DNA of 15,339 bases, taken from the NCBI GenBank assembly GCA_034370465.1, contig JAXMLA010000056.1, positions 1 through 15,339 on the forward strand, read 5' to 3'. The translations under genes were made by a program, and so were the position numbers. The DNA comes from UBA2197 sp034370465. GTDB lineage: Bacteria; Desulfobacterota; Desulfuromonadia; Desulfuromonadales; UBA2197. How positions within the stretch are numbered: position 1 is the first letter of the stretch; every line of letters begins with the position of its first letter. The notes below the pieces were generated by a model. It ran no database searches and was not told the DNA's origin. It saw only the letters and a program-made list of their open reading frames with translations. Positions 9,001 through 15,063 of this stretch are shown here, piece after piece.

Positions 9001-9439
9001 CCCTGATGGCTGGAACTTGAATCCGGACATGAATCTGAACGAACGTCCCTATGGCTTCAACTTTTACAACTGGGGAGCCACGGTCGACAACACCACGTCC
9101 GACTTGCTGTACCACAAATTCTCCTGCTCCAAGTGCCACAACCCGCATGCTTCGCGTTTGCCGCGGCTGCTGATCACCAACTGTCTCGACACCAAACACA
9201 ACACCTGGGACAACGTCCGCGCCGGCATCAACGCACTCCCGGCGGCCGGGACCCGCAATGTAGCTAACACTGCCGGAATCAGCGTTGAGAATGGCGGGGT
9301 GACCTGGTCCAATTCCACCTCGGCGCAGAACTGCCACCGCCTCAGCGATCCGGCCCTACCCCAAGCCAAAGGGAGCGGCTGGAATCGCGTCAGCCCCTGG
9401 ACCACCCCTGGAACGCAGGATAACGGCAATATCCCCTAA
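6020..9439 (+). CDS. Large multiheme c-type cytochrome lipoprotein with CxxCH, CX3CH and CX4CH sites
   Basis: A 1139-residue outer-membrane lipoprotein cytochrome, probably the surface component of the conduit. AGGAGG at 6008-6013 fixes the start, and the lipobox IAGC puts the lipid on C23. By eye there are 18 CxxCH sites, from CQSCH 56-60 and CYTCH 73-77 to CSKCH near residue 1037, plus two CX4CH (CATAVCH 116-122, CAQTACH 219-225) and two CX3CH (CDNACH 518-523, CDLACH 635-640), giving about 22 likely hemes. Two further CX14CH arrangements (136-152, 277-293) may or may not bind heme. Two kinds of internal repeat make up the middle (see separate entries). The first 60% is heme-dense; residues from about 700 are sparse. 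The C-terminal part carries a conserved-looking block around NCLDTKHN (C1055) and QNCHRL (C1105). It resembles the Geobacter CxxxxCH...CxxCH protein family. The family is sure; the exact heme number is not. Confidence 0.93.
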   Translation: MKNSLYSLGMTAFFMLVLMIAGCSDSNPNAPAAGNVHPADWQNGHRAAANADLQSCQSCHGVDFQGSGKAVSCYTCHSSGPPFGLHPAWWNGDALNEHQHFYNAPNPAQRLSWTTCATAVCHGTALKGGVGAAPSCFLADFTGGQGTSNSCHASGPPASHASGAAYANPAQHGAAAKDVAVINENLGNYCINCHGRPTNLFDGGMVSDPAILNLPAGNCAQTACHPAAKAHPTNWVKANNAVRFHSTVSSQTRASACTLCHNTTAPGSGPQVGAPSCFSASFTNANAITSGCHASGSGGAPHAMPYTDPALHGPEAKANLIFCQSCHAEAGGQGSNPRFNTPVGNLLNGCEGCHTTAGAHPTGSDRWTFNLDPAEPRRTHFAAGNVLTACALCHNVSAGNVGGSAPLCTSCHVSAPLFRLKCDVCHGNPPTGAADLTGSGTPVNHGGVAAIGPHEECAICHGSKDDGSGKLAAKAADYLLFAAGNAALNQGGDHLDGQIEMNGPSGVGAGYNPVNFGCDNACHGNNLTHQLPNASGLSREFGNYGSGSLACNSCHGYPPDGTADLTGATPVNHLFGDLGVKLKASHNDCLLCHGTKDDGTGSHSPAANYSVATDHGTGSINMNSATQYNQTNFGCDLACHANAPGFRLSDSGLPVVLADYGGGGGAGSCAACHDTGVGGAPVVIQNVSPHAGLSCEACHTGHNAGTVIIPNNAAVGINYTAAGHGNGISLGGTATSGTTEAEICWNCHASNNKSEWGLNSDTNGTALNYNHGTLNQPNWVGAVWTSGTPLFAYKTGAIMSTHSANPSATAAGVDAVGTIRCSYCHDVHDLNQAPGDASAGKPYLRGAWRGNPYREDGAPLIASVYSATLNRFGAVPRGNTSSNALGGYQIDQNNSNPTAGWTLANSAGLCTLCHGTNVDALNQFGTAANAWMSSNGHSNSAIGGTGSLRANIFRNSDRSATAIVTGRNGAGNPTMAYLNAVGDRGYGFRSTAGDPDGWNLNPDMNLNERPYGFNFYNWGATVDNTTSDLLYHKFSCSKCHNPHASRLPRLLITNCLDTKHNTWDNVRAGINALPAAGTRNVANTAGISVENGGVTWSNSTSAQNCHRLSDPALPQAKGSGWNRVSPWTTPGTQDNGNIP
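6365..7081 (+). repeat. Type A tandem repeat inside the large cytochrome
   Basis: Two copies, 6365-6694 and 6788-7081. Shared order: heme site, then APSCF with a CX14CH arrangement and HASG, an alanine/proline stretch with ALHG or AQHG followed by AK, a CxxCH, and finally a heme site followed by AHPT. In copy 1 the first and last heme sites are CX4CH (CATAVCH, CAQTACH); in copy 2 the same positions are CxxCH (CTLCH, CEGCH). The copies differ enough at both DNA and protein level to be old. Confidence 0.75.
7283..7939 (+). repeat. Type B tandem repeat inside the large cytochrome
   Basis: Two copies, 7283-7588 and 7670-7939. Each has CxxCHG followed by PP and an ADLTG...TPVNH stretch, then a second CxxCHG followed by a K-D-D-G loop, then a D-H...I-x-M-N segment and NFGC leading into a CX3CH site (CDNACH, CDLACH). 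Each unit therefore offers three heme sites. It reads as duplication of a triheme module. Confidence 0.75.
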
Positions 9440-9447
9440 CCTTTACG

Positions 9448-9454
9448 AAAGGAG
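9448..9454 (+). promoter_or_regulatory. Strong ribosome-binding site of the 18-codon ORF
   Basis: AAAGGAG lies 7 nt before the ATG at 9462, as good as any site in this operon. It sits in the 22-bp gap after the large cytochrome stop and has no other start codon to serve, which argues that the tiny ORF is really translated. Confidence 0.75.
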
Positions 9455-9461
9455 AACCGCC

Positions 9462-9518
9462 ATGCGTAAATATCAGAAACCCCGGGTGCTCGGCAGCAGT
9501 AACGTTCACCCCTGCTAA
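9462..9518 (+). CDS. 18-residue peptide gene at the end of the conduit operon (RiPP-precursor-like)
   Basis: The ORF encodes MRKYQKPRVLGSSNVHPC, then TAA. It starts 22 bp after the large cytochrome, has a near-perfect Shine-Dalgarno at ideal spacing, and ends 22 bp before a strong terminator, so it is the last gene of the operon. The basic start with K-Y-x-K-P-x-V-L-G resembles the YxxP...G leader pattern recognised in several ribosomally made, modified peptides such as lasso peptides, and the tail NVHPC ends in a single cysteine with a nearby histidine. There is no signal peptide or membrane helix. Radical-SAM-processed short peptides are known from Geobacter, but no maturase is in the window and I cannot place this sequence in any of those families with certainty. 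Alternatives are an unmodified regulatory peptide or a leader of no product function. That it is translated is fairly likely; its function is unknown. Confidence 0.62.
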   Translation: MRKYQKPRVLGSSNVHPC

Positions 9519-9540
9519 AAAAGATGAAAGACAGAAATGA

Positions 9541-9574
9541 GAAAAGGCCGTCCCTGTACAGGGCCGGCCTTTTC
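9541..9574. terminator. Strong bidirectional rho-independent terminator
   Basis: A hairpin whose outer stem of 10 bp (GAAAAGGCCG with CGGCCTTTTC) continues, after one T/C mismatch, into a 5-bp inner stem (CCCTG/CAGGG) that would leave a 2-nt loop, so the terminal G-C pair probably opens. The A run on the left arm and T run on the right arm let it work in both directions. It ends the porin-cytochrome-peptide operon on the plus strand and the GAPDH gene (stop at 9596) on the minus strand. Confidence 0.88.
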
Positions 9575-9595
9575 TCTTGATCAAAACCCGACAGA

Positions 9596-11035
9596 CTACT
9601 TCGGAAAAGCAGGCAACTCGACCCCGGCCATGCGCTGTACCATGCGTACGACCTGGCAGCTGTAGCCGAATTCGTTGTCGTACCAGACATACAGGACACA
9701 GCGATTCCCCTGGACGATGGTGGCGAGGGAATCGACGATGCCGGCGTGACGGGAACCGACAAAGTCACTGGAGACGACCTCGGGGGAGTTGGTGTAGTCG
9801 ATCTGGTTCTGGAGGGGCGATTCCAGTGAGATCTCGCGCAGATAACTGTTCAGCTCCTGGACACTCGTCTCTTTGCCGAGGGTCAGATTGAGGATTGCCA
9901 GCGAAACATTGGGGGTCGGGACGCGGATAGCGTTGCCGGTCAGCTTGCCGCTCAGCTCGGGGAGTACCTTGGCGACGGCCTTGGCGGCGCCGGTCTCGGT
10001 GATGACCATGTTGAGCGGGGCGCTGCGACCACGCCGCGAAGCTTTGTGGTAGTTGTCGATGAGATTCTGGTCGTTGGTGTAGCTGTGGCAGGTCTCGACA
10101 TGGCCGTTGACGATGGCGAAACGATCATGGACCGCCTTGAGGACCGGCACGATGGCGTTGGTGGTGCAGCTTGCCGCCGAAAAGATCGCTTCGTTAGCGG
10201 TAATCAGTTCATTGTTGATGCCGAAGACGACATTCGGCACATCCCCCTTGCCCGGTGCGGTGAGGATGACCTTGGAGATCCCCGGCGCGGCGAGGTGACG
10301 GCTCAACCCGTCGCGATCCCGCCACTTGCCGGTGTTATCGACCAGGATGGCGTCATCGATCCCGTAAGCGTTGTAATCGACCTTTTCCGGCGCATCGGCG
10401 TAGATAATCCGGATCATATTGCCATTGGCAATAATCGCATTCTCTTCTTCGTCAACCGTGATGGCGCCGTTGAAATGACCATGGATCGAATCTCGCCGCA
10501 GCAGCGAAGCGCGCTTCATCAGATCGTCGTCGCTCCCTTTGCGCACCACCGCGGCGCGCAGCCGCAGCTTGTCACCACCGCCGGTCTTCTCGGTGAGGAT
10601 GCGGGCGAGGAGGCGACCGATGCGGCCGAAACCGTAGAGGACAACATCGCGCGGCTTCTCCAGGACCGGTGCGTGGCCGGTATTGACCTCGGCGAGTTCG
10701 CGCCGCACGAAGGCGTCGACATCGCCGCTATTTTCGGCGAGATAACGGACCGTCAACTTGCCGATATCGATACGACAAGGGGCAAGATCAAGGCGGCTGA
10801 GGGCGACGAGGACCGGGGAGGTTTCACGGACCGAAAGGTCATTCTCCAGAATCTGGCGGGCAAAACGGTGCGCCTTGAGAATATCGATGGCCGAACCGTT
10901 CGACAGGGTACGGGCATAAACGGTGATAACGACGCCACGGCGATAAAGCCGCCCGATCAGGGGGAGCATCATCTCGGCGAGCTCTTCCCGGCCCAGCCAG
11001 TCAGTGAAGTATTTTTCCGGTTTCGTGAGGTCCAT
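9596..11035 (-). CDS. gap: Glyceraldehyde-3-phosphate dehydrogenase, long form with N-terminal extension
   Basis: A cytosolic enzyme for oxidative phosphorylation of glyceraldehyde-3-phosphate to 1,3-bisphosphoglycerate, or the reverse in gluconeogenesis. It has 479 residues, against about 335 for ordinary GAPDH; the extra length is an N-terminal region of about 130 residues before the Rossmann motif GFGRIGR (135-141). The catalytic Cys is C290 in SAASCTTNA and the catalytic His is H317 in CHSYTND; the C-terminal VWYDNEFGYS is typical. Where classical NAD enzymes have an acidic residue at the end of strand 2, this one reads VVRKGSDDD, so cofactor preference cannot be assumed. The start at 11035 is chosen for AAGGAG 5 nt upstream; an in-frame ATG at 11083 lacks such a site. 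Long-form GAPDHs of about 460-480 residues occur in other proteobacteria (for example Pseudomonas PA3001). It is 149 bp downstream of the DUF4911-like gene and convergent with the conduit operon. Confidence 0.93.
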   Translation of the reverse strand: MDLTKPEKYFTDWLGREELAEMMLPLIGRLYRRGVVITVYARTLSNGSAIDILKAHRFARQILENDLSVRETSPVLVALSRLDLAPCRIDIGKLTVRYLAENSGDVDAFVRRELAEVNTGHAPVLEKPRDVVLYGFGRIGRLLARILTEKTGGGDKLRLRAAVVRKGSDDDLMKRASLLRRDSIHGHFNGAITVDEEENAIIANGNMIRIIYADAPEKVDYNAYGIDDAILVDNTGKWRDRDGLSRHLAAPGISKVILTAPGKGDVPNVVFGINNELITANEAIFSAASCTTNAIVPVLKAVHDRFAIVNGHVETCHSYTNDQNLIDNYHKASRRGRSAPLNMVITETGAAKAVAKVLPELSGKLTGNAIRVPTPNVSLAILNLTLGKETSVQELNSYLREISLESPLQNQIDYTNSPEVVSSDFVGSRHAGIVDSLATIVQGNRCVLYVWYDNEFGYSCQVVRMVQRMAGVELPAFPK

Positions 11036-11143
11036 ACTAGCTCCTTTTTTGTGACAAGGTGAGATTGCCGTCCCCGCATTCATGGCGACGACACCTAAGC
11101 GCTGTTTGCGGCTAACCTGCTGGTAAAGTGGACAAACGCGCCA

Positions 11144-11173
11144 CTAATAGCACAACTGTCTCTTTACTCCCAA
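11144..11173 (-). promoter_or_regulatory. Possible promoter for the GAPDH gene
   Basis: On the minus strand: TTGGGA at 11173-11168, an 18-bp spacer, and TATTAG at 11149-11144 with TGC before it (extended -10). Each box matches four of six bases. It lies in the 149-bp gap upstream of GAPDH and would give a leader of about 100 nt. I saw no convincing terminator in this gap, so readthrough from the upstream genes is also possible. Confidence 0.3.
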
Positions 11174-11184
11174 TAAAATTTCGC

Positions 11185-11424
11185 TCATCGATCTGTTTCC
11201 GGCACCATCTCCAGTTCGGCACCAAGGCCCGTCAGAATCGCGTCGGCATCAACGGCGCAACTCTCTGACCAGCTCAACTCGACAATCGCCGTCGATGCTT
11301 CGATGGTGCGTAAAAAGAGGATGCCATCGTAGCCTTCGACGAGAAAACGGAGCATGCCGATCCGGCCCGGCGCCAATCGGTAGCGGCGACGGCAGAAGGA
11401 GAACGGAACGGGTACCCAGCTCAT
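11185..11424 (-). CDS. Small DUF4911-like protein
   Basis: A 79-residue soluble protein of unknown function. The centre, with LRFLVEGYDGILFLRTIE and a later VELSW, looks like the DUF4911 family of short proteins found mainly in Deltaproteobacteria; this is recalled from family character, not searched. No signal peptide, metal motif or membrane helix is seen. Its ATG overlaps the stop of the NudC-type gene (ATGA at 11424-11421), so translation is very likely coupled to it. It is the last of three tightly linked genes. Confidence 0.72.
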   Translation of the reverse strand: MSWVPVPFSFCRRRYRLAPGRIGMLRFLVEGYDGILFLRTIEASTAIVELSWSESCAVDADAILTGLGAELEMVPETDR

Positions 11425-12296
11425 CGCTCCCCCAGATGCTGATCGAGAAGAAAGCGGGCGATACTGCGGGGGGGCGGCAGTTCGGGGAGAGCGTCGAGGG
11501 AGAACCAGCGGGCATCCTCAAGCTCGTGGCAATCGACGCAAAGTTCGCCCGCCGCATATTCGGCGGTAAATCCGGCCATGATCTGACCCGGAAAGGGCCA
11601 GGCCTGACTGCCGATGTAGCGGATATCCTTGACCGTCACCCCGGTCTCTTCTTTGACCTCGCGATCGACCGCCTCTTCTAAAGCTTCACCGAAGTCGAGA
11701 AAGCCGGCGACCAGACCGTAACGGCCTGCCGGCCACTCGGCCTTGCGGGCGAGGAGGAGTTCGCCGGGACGGTGAATCAGCACGATGACGCAGGGATGAA
11801 TCGCCGGAAAACGGAGGGTCTGACAGTCCGGGCAGCACTTTCCCCAGCCATCGCCAACCCGGCTCATGCTGCCGCCGCAGGCAGCACAATAACGGCTTTC
11901 CTTTTCCCAGCGCAGGATCTGCTGGGCCAGGGCCGCGAGGGAGGCGAACTCGATAGAGAGGCGCGGCACCGCAGCGCTGAAACTCTCCCGCACCCAGCCG
12001 GGCGACAGCGAAGAATTACGGGAGATCGCCGCGACCCGGCAGGGGAGATTGTCCCAAACGCCGATATGCAGGGGGGGCGCGGCAGCAACCAGCCCCGCCG
12101 GCAGGGTCGCCCCCTTTGGCAGATGCAGGCCGGTCGCATCTTCGCGCAGCAACAGTTCACCGGCCATGATCAGCAGCCAGTAGCCTTCCCCCTCCCTTGC
12201 CGCATCCGGCGGCTCCGGCGTAAAACGCCCGGCCAGGCAGGTGCTGTTGAAGGGGAGATGAGCGGTCGACGGGTAATGGCGGGGGAAAGGGCTCAT
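11421..12296 (-). CDS. nudC: NudC-type NAD(H) pyrophosphatase (Nudix, zinc ribbon)
   Basis: A 291-residue cytosolic hydrolase that splits NAD(H) to NMN(H) and AMP; family members can also remove NAD caps from RNA. A four-cysteine zinc ribbon (C137, C140, C155, C158; CAACGG...CCPDC) precedes a complete Nudix box at about 198-220 that fits GX5EX7REXXEEXG exactly (GFLDFGE...REVKEETG). The family signature SQPWPFP reads SQAWPFP at 230-236, a Pro-to-Ala change. The N-terminal third is the variable NudC N-terminal domain. I place the start at 12296 because it forms an ATGA overlap with the stop of the preceding Nudix gene, matching the overlap at this gene's own 3' end; an ATG nine bases upstream (12305) is possible, and neither has a strong Shine-Dalgarno. 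Confidence 0.9.
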   Translation of the reverse strand: MSPFPRHYPSTAHLPFNSTCLAGRFTPEPPDAAREGEGYWLLIMAGELLLREDATGLHLPKGATLPAGLVAAAPPLHIGVWDNLPCRVAAISRNSSLSPGWVRESFSAAVPRLSIEFASLAALAQQILRWEKESRYCAACGGSMSRVGDGWGKCCPDCQTLRFPAIHPCVIVLIHRPGELLLARKAEWPAGRYGLVAGFLDFGEALEEAVDREVKEETGVTVKDIRYIGSQAWPFPGQIMAGFTAEYAAGELCVDCHELEDARWFSLDALPELPPPRSIARFLLDQHLGER

Positions 12297-12820
12297 CGGC
12301 AGCATCCCGTTTTCAGGGCATAAAGAAGGAGGGCCAGCTGGGTCTTGGCGTCGTCGATGCGCCCATCCCCGGCCATGGCGATCGCTTCATTTAATGGAAG
12401 CGGCAGGAATTCGATAAACTCATGGTCTTCCTGCGCCAGTGTCCCTGCCGTCAGATCAAGAGCAGCAAAGAGGTGAATCCGTTCATCGGTATAGCCGACC
12501 GAAGGGAGGGTCGAACCGAGAGCGATGAGCTGGCCGACGCGATACCCGGTCTCCTCTTCGAGTTCGCGCCGGGCGCAATCCGCCGGCACTTCGCCAGCAT
12601 CGAGGCGGCCGGCCGGAATCTCGATGACCATCTTTCCCGCCACCGCCCGGAACTGGCGGATGAGCAAAACTTCGCCGTTCGGCAATATCGGCAGGATGGC
12701 AGCACCGCCGCTATGATGGACTATTTCAAAATGGCCGGTGCGCCCGTTGGGGAGGGTATGGACTTCGCGACAAAGGCGAAGAACCTTGCCGGCGTAAAGT
12801 TCCGTAGAGTTGCTGGTCAT
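12293..12820 (-). CDS. Nudix hydrolase, ADP-ribose pyrophosphatase type
   Basis: A 175-residue cytosolic enzyme expected to hydrolyse ADP-ribose to AMP and ribose-5-phosphate. An N-terminal beta segment ends in the HHSGGAAILPIL stretch typical of ADP-ribose pyrophosphatases. The complete Nudix box lies at about 71-92 (GRLDAGE...RELEEETG). After it, SVGYTDERIHLF matches the family's usual SPGFSDE...HLY segment. The frame is open upstream to 12928, but that part runs back through a terminator hairpin and has no protein character, so the ATG at 12820 is preferred although its Shine-Dalgarno is weak. Its stop overlaps the proposed start of the NudC gene. Both enzymes act on nicotinamide or ADP-ribose compounds. 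Confidence 0.88.
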   Translation of the reverse strand: MTSNSTELYAGKVLRLCREVHTLPNGRTGHFEIVHHSGGAAILPILPNGEVLLIRQFRAVAGKMVIEIPAGRLDAGEVPADCARRELEEETGYRVGQLIALGSTLPSVGYTDERIHLFAALDLTAGTLAQEDHEFIEFLPLPLNEAIAMAGDGRIDDAKTQLALLLYALKTGCCR

Positions 12821-12876
12821 TTGGTCAATCCGATCGATGTACAGGAGGGAAAAGGAGAGAAAACGGTCGTCAAGAC

Positions 12877-12917
12877 GCAGGAAGGGCCGACCAGCTAAGC
12901 GGGTCGGCCCTTCCTGC
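12877..12917. terminator. Long perfect hairpin downstream of the outer-membrane protein gene
   Basis: A perfect 16-bp G+C-rich stem (arms 12877-12892 and 12902-12917, containing AAGGGCCGACC and its complement) with a 9-nt loop starts 12 bp after the stop at 12929. It most likely ends transcription of the outer-membrane protein gene. The T tract on the minus strand is poor, so efficiency is uncertain. Confidence 0.72.
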
Positions 12918-12928
12918 TGAGGTTTCAT

Positions 12929-13663
12929 TTACCAGCCGAGGCTGAGTTTGGCGGTGTAGACCGGCACCTCATCAGCATATTCCGCATCAAGAGTAATGCG
13001 CAGCAGCGCCATGGCAATCTGCACCCCGCCAAAGACGCGCTGGGTCGTCTCGCTATAATCGTCAAGGGGCTCACTTTGTGAGGCGTTGCCTTTGTATTCA
13101 CCTTTAGTCTTCAGCACACCGGCGCCGATATAAGGCGTCAAGAAGAGAACCCCCTTACTCAACACCAGATCCCCGCCGTAAACCGCCAGATCAAGATCAT
13201 CGACACCAAGGAGGGTACTGTAATGGCCGCGCAGCGCCAGGGCCGGCAGGACCGCCGAGCCATCGATGATCGCATACTGGATTTCGCCACCGAGCACCTG
13301 GATATTGCTGTCCGGCACCATGGCGTAGCTGACACCGAGATCGATGTCAAAGGGGAGGCCTTTACGCACATGCACCTTGGGTACCACGACATAACCCGGA
13401 GTATCGCCGGAATCCAGGACCAGATCCCAGAGATTTGAGTTGACCTTGACAAAGCTGGCCTCAACGCCGATATCAAAGCCGGTGGTCCCCGCCGGTTCGG
13501 CCGGAGCGACGCCACGATAAGCAACCATGGCTCCGGCTTCCTTGATCAAAGACTTAAAGGTGTCATTCCCCAGTTCGGAGGGAATGGCGAAGTCATACTT
13601 GCCGGCCAAGGCCGGAGCGGCGAAGAGTGAAACAAGGAGCAGAGCAGTCAAAATTCGATTCAT
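12929..13663 (-). CDS. Small outer-membrane beta-barrel protein
   Basis: A 244-residue secreted protein. It has a clear Sec signal peptide (MNRILTALLLVSLFAAPALA, then cleavage). The rest alternates polar and hydrophobic residues with many Gly and Tyr (VLGGEIQYAII, LTPYIGAGVL, VFGGVQIAMAL) and ends in a strand with a final Trp (YTAKLSLGW), the usual signal for Bam-dependent barrels. No named family was recognised; size suggests 8-12 strands. The start has AGGAGG at 13669-13674, five bases upstream. It lies 108 bp downstream of the MscS-type gene in the same direction; that gap shows no clear terminator or promoter. Ligand and role are unknown. Confidence 0.82.
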   Translation of the reverse strand: MNRILTALLLVSLFAAPALAGKYDFAIPSELGNDTFKSLIKEAGAMVAYRGVAPAEPAGTTGFDIGVEASFVKVNSNLWDLVLDSGDTPGYVVVPKVHVRKGLPFDIDLGVSYAMVPDSNIQVLGGEIQYAIIDGSAVLPALALRGHYSTLLGVDDLDLAVYGGDLVLSKGVLFLTPYIGAGVLKTKGEYKGNASQSEPLDDYSETTQRVFGGVQIAMALLRITLDAEYADEVPVYTAKLSLGW

Positions 13664-13771
13664 GGTGACCTCCTGAAGGAATACGGGCAGCGGCAGACTG
13701 CATATGGATTAAAAAGACGGCAACAGATTAACACACAATTCCCGCTGCCAGAAAGCAGGAAAATGCGCGCC

Positions 13772-14869
13772 TTATTGCGCTGGGCTCTCCGCTACCGCTG
13801 CCGGCTGGAGATAGACCGTGCGGCTCGGGAAGGCAATCTGTAAACCGAGACGCTCCAGCGCGTCCATGATCTGCAGGCCGATCTCCTCGCGAATCGCCAG
13901 ATGCTCAGGCATCACCGTCGTCAAGGTGAAGTATTGCACGAGGATATCAAGGGAGGACGCGCCGAAGTCGTTGAAATAGACCAATGTGCTCGTTTGATCG
14001 AGGCCTTCGTGTGCTGCCAGCAGAGCACGAATCGCCTCCACGGCCTGACGCATCTGCGCCGGAGTTGTCGCGTAGGTCACGCCGATGACGATCCGCACCC
14101 GCCGCTCGGTGATTCGCGTCATGTTGGTGACGGCGGTATTGGTAATCAACCGGTTCGGCACACTGACCAGAGCGCGGTCAAAGGTGCGAATCCGCGTTGA
14201 ACGGAACCCGACCTCCTCGACCTTCCCTTCGACGCTGTCGTACTTGATGACGTCACCGATCCGGAAGGGTCGATCAGCAATGATCATGAAGGAGCCGAAG
14301 ACGTTGGCGAGGGTATCCTGGGCCGCCAGCGCCACCGCCAGACCGCCAATCCCCAAGGAAGCGATGAGTCCGGTGATCGAAAAGCCGAGATTTTGCACCA
14401 CCACCAGGGCCGCGATAACCACGACGGCAATCCGCAGAAATTTGCGGACAAAGGGGAGGAGATGATCATCGAGCTCCGATTCGGCGCTGCTCACCCATTG
14501 GCTGATCCAGACTTCGGCAAGGTAGACGAGATTGTAGACGGCCCAGGCCACATCGACGGTGATCAGGAGTTTGAGGACACCGTAAGCAAAGGCTTTGGCA
14601 TTGACCGGCTCAACCGGCAGTTGCAGGATCTGCACCCCGAGCCAGAAGCCGCCGATGACGAAGAGGAGCTCGAGGGGTTTACTAATCGCGACAAGGAAGA
14701 GATCGTCGTAGACGGTTTCAGTCTTCTCGGCAAAAGGGAAAGCGATTTTGGAGACAAGAATGGCAAAGACCCGCTTGAGGGCGAGAGCAACCAGGAGGAC
14801 GCCGAGCGTCAGTAGATAACGGCTGAGGGGAATTTCGTAAAAAGTTTGTTGTAAGAAGCTCAAATCCAT
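13772..14869 (-). CDS. MscS-type small-conductance mechanosensitive channel
   Basis: A 365-residue inner-membrane channel that opens under membrane tension and releases solutes on hypo-osmotic shock. Hydrophobic helices lie at about 17-40, 65-85 and 96-118, followed by the pore-lining helix at about 145-190 with the MscS core GGLAVALAAQDTLANVFGS, then DRPFRIGD and the beta domain with VGFRSTRIRTFD and VPN. The C-terminal alpha/beta domain is complete. E. coli MscS has 286 residues; the extra length here is one or two additional N-terminal helices, common in the YnaI-like branch. The Shine-Dalgarno before the ATG at 14869 is weak. A solute-release role is known for the family; the specific trigger is not visible. 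Confidence 0.93.
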   Translation of the reverse strand: MDLSFLQQTFYEIPLSRYLLTLGVLLVALALKRVFAILVSKIAFPFAEKTETVYDDLFLVAISKPLELLFVIGGFWLGVQILQLPVEPVNAKAFAYGVLKLLITVDVAWAVYNLVYLAEVWISQWVSSAESELDDHLLPFVRKFLRIAVVVIAALVVVQNLGFSITGLIASLGIGGLAVALAAQDTLANVFGSFMIIADRPFRIGDVIKYDSVEGKVEEVGFRSTRIRTFDRALVSVPNRLITNTAVTNMTRITERRVRIVIGVTYATTPAQMRQAVEAIRALLAAHEGLDQTSTLVYFNDFGASSLDILVQYFTLTTVMPEHLAIREEIGLQIMDALERLGLQIAFPSRTVYLQPAAVAESPAQ

Positions 14870-14909
14870 GGGGCAGAATCCGTTTAAGTGATTTGATTTT
14901 GTTGCCGAT

Positions 14910-14938
14910 TATTTAGCAGATCACCATTGTGAATGCAA
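14910..14938 (-). promoter_or_regulatory. Possible promoter for the MscS-type gene
   Basis: On the minus strand: TTGCAT at 14938-14933, a 17-bp spacer, then TAAATA at 14915-14910 with TGC before it. The -10 match is modest. The spacer holds a small palindrome (TCAC, 4 nt, GTGA). The leader would be about 35 nt. Confidence 0.28.
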
Positions 14939-14954
14939 GGAGCTCCGCGGTCCC

Positions 14955-15032
14955 CTATTGCGCTGTATCCTTGATGAAGGTGCCTTGCTGGTATTCGGCA
15001 AAAGCCGTGCGCAACTCGGCATCGCTGTTCAT
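14955..15032 (-). pseudogene. 25-codon TPR-like fragment after the glycosyltransferase end
   Basis: Reads MNSDAELRTAFAEYQQGTFI plus five more residues (KDTAQ) and a TAG. The LxxAFxxYQQGxF pattern looks like the first helix of a TPR unit, as at the start of TPR or SPINDLY-type proteins, but it stops at once. It begins 31 bp after the stop at 15064 and has only a weak Shine-Dalgarno. It may be the 5' remnant of a truncated TPR gene, or a chance ORF. Low certainty. Confidence 0.25.
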
Positions 15033-15063
15033 TATCTCGCTTTTGTTTGGATGTCGTTTAAGT

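Noticed and set aside
9524..9580. A second short ORF (about 18 codons) after the peptide gene
   Set aside because: It runs through both arms of the terminator hairpin and has no Shine-Dalgarno.
10046..11062. A 338-codon open frame on the plus strand
   Set aside because: It is exactly antisense to the GAPDH gene, whose catalytic motifs are clear; the translation has no family character.
11100..11145. GTTTG...CAAAC inverted repeat upstream of GAPDH, considered as an operator or riboswitch
   Set aside because: Arms are only five bases with a long spacer; no structure strong enough to claim.
14921..14932. Palindrome TCAC-CATT-GTGA in the MscS-gene promoter region, considered as a CRP/FNR-type site
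   Set aside because: Half-sites are only 4 bp and in the opposite order and spacing to the CRP consensus; chance is likely.
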